The notes below the pieces were generated by a model. The model searched no databases. It saw only the letters and a program-made list of their open reading frames with translations, and was not told the origin of the DNA. Below, piece by piece: positions 6,291-8,098 of a stretch of 8,098 nucleotides of DNA. Position 1 is the stretch's first letter. Every line of letters starts with the position of its first letter. Both the position numbers and the translations under genes were made by a program. Source of the DNA: JASHVB01 sp049522565 (GTDB lineage Bacteria > Pseudomonadota > Alphaproteobacteria > Acetobacterales > Acetobacteraceae); the NCBI GenBank assembly GCA_049522565.1, contig JBEKNT010000521.1, positions 1 to 8,098 on the forward strand. The letters run 5' to 3'.

Positions 6291-6427
6291 CCTGTCATTG
6301 CGAGGCGCGCAAGAAACTACTCCCCCTCCCCTTGAGGGAGGGGGAGCCTCCTTCTCCACGACGGCCTCTGCGGTTTCATTCAGGGCGGGTCGGCCGCTGC
6401 GGCCGGTGGTCGACTCGCAATGACAGG
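6291..6427. repeat. 137-bp element with 14-bp perfect terminal inverted repeats
   Basis: CCTGTCATTGCGAG (6291-6304) is exactly inverted as CTCGCAATGACAGG (6414-6427). TGC flanks the element on both outer sides (6288-6290 and 6428-6430), which could be a 3-bp target duplication or chance. Inside lie the 27-bp hairpin at 6320-6346 and a CGGCCG-CTG-CGGCCG hairpin near 6391-6405. GTCATTGCGAG ends are common on dispersed non-coding repeats in alphaproteobacteria. No transposase is encoded, so this is a MITE-like or REP-like element. It fills most of the gap between the copper chaperone stop and the binding-protein gene, so it may carry or replace the operon's promoter region. Confidence 0.65.
6320..6346. 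repeat. Second identical copy of the 27-bp CT/GA-rich hairpin
   Basis: The 27 bases are identical to 383-409: stem CTCCCCCTCCC / GGGAGGGGGAG with a CTTGA loop on the plus strand. On the minus strand the stem is followed by TAGTTTCTTG, a poor T-tract, so terminator activity for the copper chaperone gene (stop at 6437) is possible but weaker than at the other copy. It lies about 50 bp upstream of the binding-protein start codon. Confidence 0.8.
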
Positions 6428-6436
6428 TGCCCGCAC

Positions 6437-6973
6437 TCAGTGCTGCGGCCCACTGCCCATGGTCATGCCCGGCATGCCCGTCGAGGCCGCGCCACCCTGC
6501 ATGTTCATGCCTCCCATGGACCCGTGGTCCATCCCCCCACCGGCCTTCTGCACGGTGGCGGTCACGGTGACCGGCCCGGCGTTGGCAAAGGTCAGCGTCA
6601 CCGGGAATGTCTGGCCCGGTTGCAGCGGCTGCTTCAGACCCTCCAGCATGATGTGGTAGCCACCCGGCGCGAGCGCCACCGGCTTGCCCGGCTGCACCGG
6701 CAGTGCCGCCACCGGGCGCATCTTCATCACGCCGTGGTCGTCGAAGCTCTCGTGCAGCGCGGCCGTCGCCGCGACCGGCGAACTCGCGCCGGTCAGCCGG
6801 TCCGGCGCCCCGCTATCGGTGATGGTCAGATAGACCACGCCCGTCCGCCCTGCCATCGCCGCGCGCGACCAGGCATCGGTGACGGCGATGCCGTTCTGGT
6901 CCGCCGAGGCCGGCGGCGCCATGCCCAGCAACGGGGCTCCCAGGATTGCGGACGCAAGCAGCAGACGGCGCAT
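6437..6973 (-). CDS. Periplasmic copper chaperone PCu(A)C with Met/His-rich tail
   Basis: This 178-residue protein belongs to the PCu(A)C (DUF461) family, periplasmic Cu(I) carriers that help metallate the CuA centre of cytochrome c oxidase. A Sec signal peptide MRRLLLASAILGAPLLGMAP ends with PASA and probable cleavage after residue 24. The family copper motif H-x10-M-x21-H-x-M is met exactly by H74, M85, H107 and M109. The C-terminal tail (about 148-178) has M148, H150, M153, M156, M158, M167, M170, M172 and H178, a second likely copper-binding region found in many proteobacterial homologues. The start at ATG 6973 is chosen because the signal peptide begins there and AGAGGG lies about 8 nt upstream. 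Longer upstream reading is antisense to the glycosyltransferase. No SCO-like partner or oxidase gene is next to it within the window. The 73-bp gap to the divergent glycosyltransferase holds no recognisable operator. Confidence 0.93.
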   Translation of the reverse strand: MRRLLLASAILGAPLLGMAPPASADQNGIAVTDAWSRAAMAGRTGVVYLTITDSGAPDRLTGASSPVAATAALHESFDDHGVMKMRPVAALPVQPGKPVALAPGGYHIMLEGLKQPLQPGQTFPVTLTFANAGPVTVTATVQKAGGGMDHGSMGGMNMQGGAASTGMPGMTMGSGPQH

Positions 6974-7046
6974 GACGATACCCTCTTCCAGCGGCGGCGC
7001 AGACGTTGCCCGGATCGCGGGCTTGCGGCAAGACGGCGGCCAGCCC

Positions 7047-8098
7047 ATGAGCGACCGTCCCCTCATCTCCATTGCCCGCACCGACGGCCGCCGGCCCTTG
7101 GTGTTTTCCTGGGGCGTGTCGAGCTTTTTCGGCTGGGGGGTGTACGGCCTCAACCTGATGCTGCACCTGGCGGAGCACCCCGACGTCGTGCCGCTCTGCG
7201 CCGTCGAATTCGGTCCCGCCGACGTGGTGGTCGATCCGCTGCGCACCCTGCGCCTGGCCGCCATGGCGGAGAACTCGAAGCAGCTATGGACCGCGCTCGG
7301 CACGGCCGAGGGCACGCAGGTGGAGATCGGACATGCGCTGCTGGACGGCATGGGTAACGACCTGGTGTCCGCGAGCAGTGCGCACGGCAAAGCTCTGTCC
7401 GGCCGGCCATCGATCGGGGTGTTGTTCCTGGACCAGGCGACGCTCAGCCGGGAAGCGCGGCAGCGGGCGGCGCGGTTCGCGCTGATCGTCGCCGGATCGA
7501 GCTGGAACGCGCAGGTGCTGCGGCGACAGGGAGTCCAGTCTGTCACCACGGTGCTGCAAGGCGTGGACACCGCGCTGTTCCATCCCGCGCCGCGGAGTGG
7601 CCTGTTTCCCGGCCGGTTCGTGGTGTTCTCCGGCGGCAAGCTGGAATTCCGCAAGGGGCAGGACCTCGTGCTGGCCGCCTTTCGCGCCTTCCACCAGCGG
7701 CACCCCGAGGCGTTATTGCTCACGTCCTGGCACTCGCCCTGGTCGGAGCTTGCGCGGAACGCGGTCGGTCATCCGGGCATCACGCGGCCGCCCCGGGCGG
7801 CGGACGGCACGCCCGACCTGGTCGGGTGGGCGGTGGCCAACGGCATCCCCGGCGAGGCGATCGTCCCGGTCGGCCTGACGCCCAACATCGCCATGGCGCA
7901 CGTGGTGCGGGAGGCGGACGTGGCGCTGTTCGCCAATCGCTGCGAGGGCGGCACCAACCTGGTCGCCATGGAATGCCTGGCCTGCGGCATCCCGACGATC
8001 CTGTCGGCCAATACCGGCCATCTGGACCTGCTGCGCCATGACATCGCCCTGCCGCTCCAGCGGCAGGGCACGCCGCGCAGCCCGCGCCACGACACGAC
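7047..8098 (+). CDS. Glycosyltransferase, group 1 / GT4-like (3' end outside window)
   Basis: The first 350 codons are present and the gene runs off the right edge. The protein looks like a GT-B fold retaining glycosyltransferase that transfers a sugar from a nucleotide donor to a glycan, lipid or protein acceptor. The N-terminal domain includes FSWGVSSFFGWGVYGLNLML (20-39), probably the glycine-rich acceptor-side loop. The linker to the donor domain is QGVDTALFHP (171-180). The donor domain has FSGGKLEFRKGQDLVLAAF (194-212), with the R202/K203 pair of GT4 enzymes, and RCEGGTNLVAMECLACGIP (298-316), with the paired glutamates E300 and E309. Eight residues separate these glutamates instead of the classical seven. 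There is no signal peptide, so it should be cytoplasmic or peripheral to the membrane. ATG 7047 was taken as start; its Shine-Dalgarno is weak, and TTG 7023 is an in-frame alternative. It is divergent from the copper chaperone and unrelated to the sulfatase operon by strand. Confidence 0.88.
   Translation, partial: MSDRPLISIARTDGRRPLVFSWGVSSFFGWGVYGLNLMLHLAEHPDVVPLCAVEFGPADVVVDPLRTLRLAAMAENSKQLWTALGTAEGTQVEIGHALLDGMGNDLVSASSAHGKALSGRPSIGVLFLDQATLSREARQRAARFALIVAGSSWNAQVLRRQGVQSVTTVLQGVDTALFHPAPRSGLFPGRFVVFSGGKLEFRKGQDLVLAAFRAFHQRHPEALLLTSWHSPWSELARNAVGHPGITRPPRAADGTPDLVGWAVANGIPGEAIVPVGLTPNIAMAHVVREADVALFANRCEGGTNLVAMECLACGIPTILSANTGHLDLLRHDIALPLQRQGTPRSPRHDT

Noticed and set aside
4684..6423. 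A 579-codon plus-strand open frame opposite the solute-binding protein gene
   Set aside because: It is a shadow of the binding protein and part of the permease gene; its composition (many His, Arg, Val, Glu) is typical of antisense GC-rich codons, and no family motif appears.
7022..7032. CTTGCGGCAAG as a copper-responsive operator between the chaperone and the glycosyltransferase
   Set aside because: The dyad has only 5-bp arms with one central base, which is shorter than CueR-type operators. Chance is likely in GC-rich DNA.
6974..7723. Long N-terminal extension of the copper chaperone on the minus strand
   Set aside because: It runs antisense through the glycosyltransferase gene, whereas ATG 6973 begins a normal signal peptide with a nearby ribosome binding site.

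Overview
The window is GC-rich DNA with strongly GC-biased third codon positions, long antisense shadow ORFs, a Tat-exported sugar-binding protein and dispersed palindromic repeats of the kind whose chance translation reads MAGLDPAIY or PPPLEGGG. Together these suggest an alphaproteobacterium, possibly of the Acetobacteraceae or Rhodospirillales. That placement is an inference from style, not from a marker gene.

Layout. Positions 1-433 contain no convincing intact gene. They hold three copies of a 13-bp motif at an exact 17-bp period, a small perfect hairpin, a possible gene 3' remnant, and a strong hairpin that probably terminates the operon to its right. Positions 434-6267 are one five-gene cluster on the minus strand. 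In transcription order it encodes a Tat-dependent extracellular sugar-binding protein, a MalF-type ABC permease broken by a frameshift, a MalG-type ABC permease, a cytoplasmic sulfatase-family hydrolase, and a DUF4432 aldose-1-epimerase-like protein. Genes 2/3 and 4/5 overlap by ATGA, and genes 1/2 are 9 nt apart. A 180-nt gap between genes 3 and 4 carries a 77-bp near-perfect palindrome. Positions 6268-6436 hold a 137-bp element with 14-bp inverted ends around a second exact copy of the terminator-like hairpin. Positions 6437-6973 (minus) encode a periplasmic PCu(A)C copper chaperone. From 7047 to the window end (plus), a GT4-like glycosyltransferase runs off the edge.

How the genes work together. 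The cluster looks like a catabolic cassette: bind a carbohydrate-like compound in the periplasm, import it through a MalF/MalG-type channel, then act on it in the cytoplasm with a sulfatase-fold hydrolase and a mutarotase-fold enzyme. No ATPase gene lies in the window, so the importer needs one from elsewhere. A sulfated sugar or related ester is the most natural substrate guess, but the sequence does not identify it.

The most notable observation is that the MalF-type permease has lost about 17 nt exactly at its EAA loop, the contact site for the ATPase. As sequenced, the importer should be non-functional unless the deletion is an assembly error. The shifted frame stays open into the second permease and makes a 592-codon fused reading frame.
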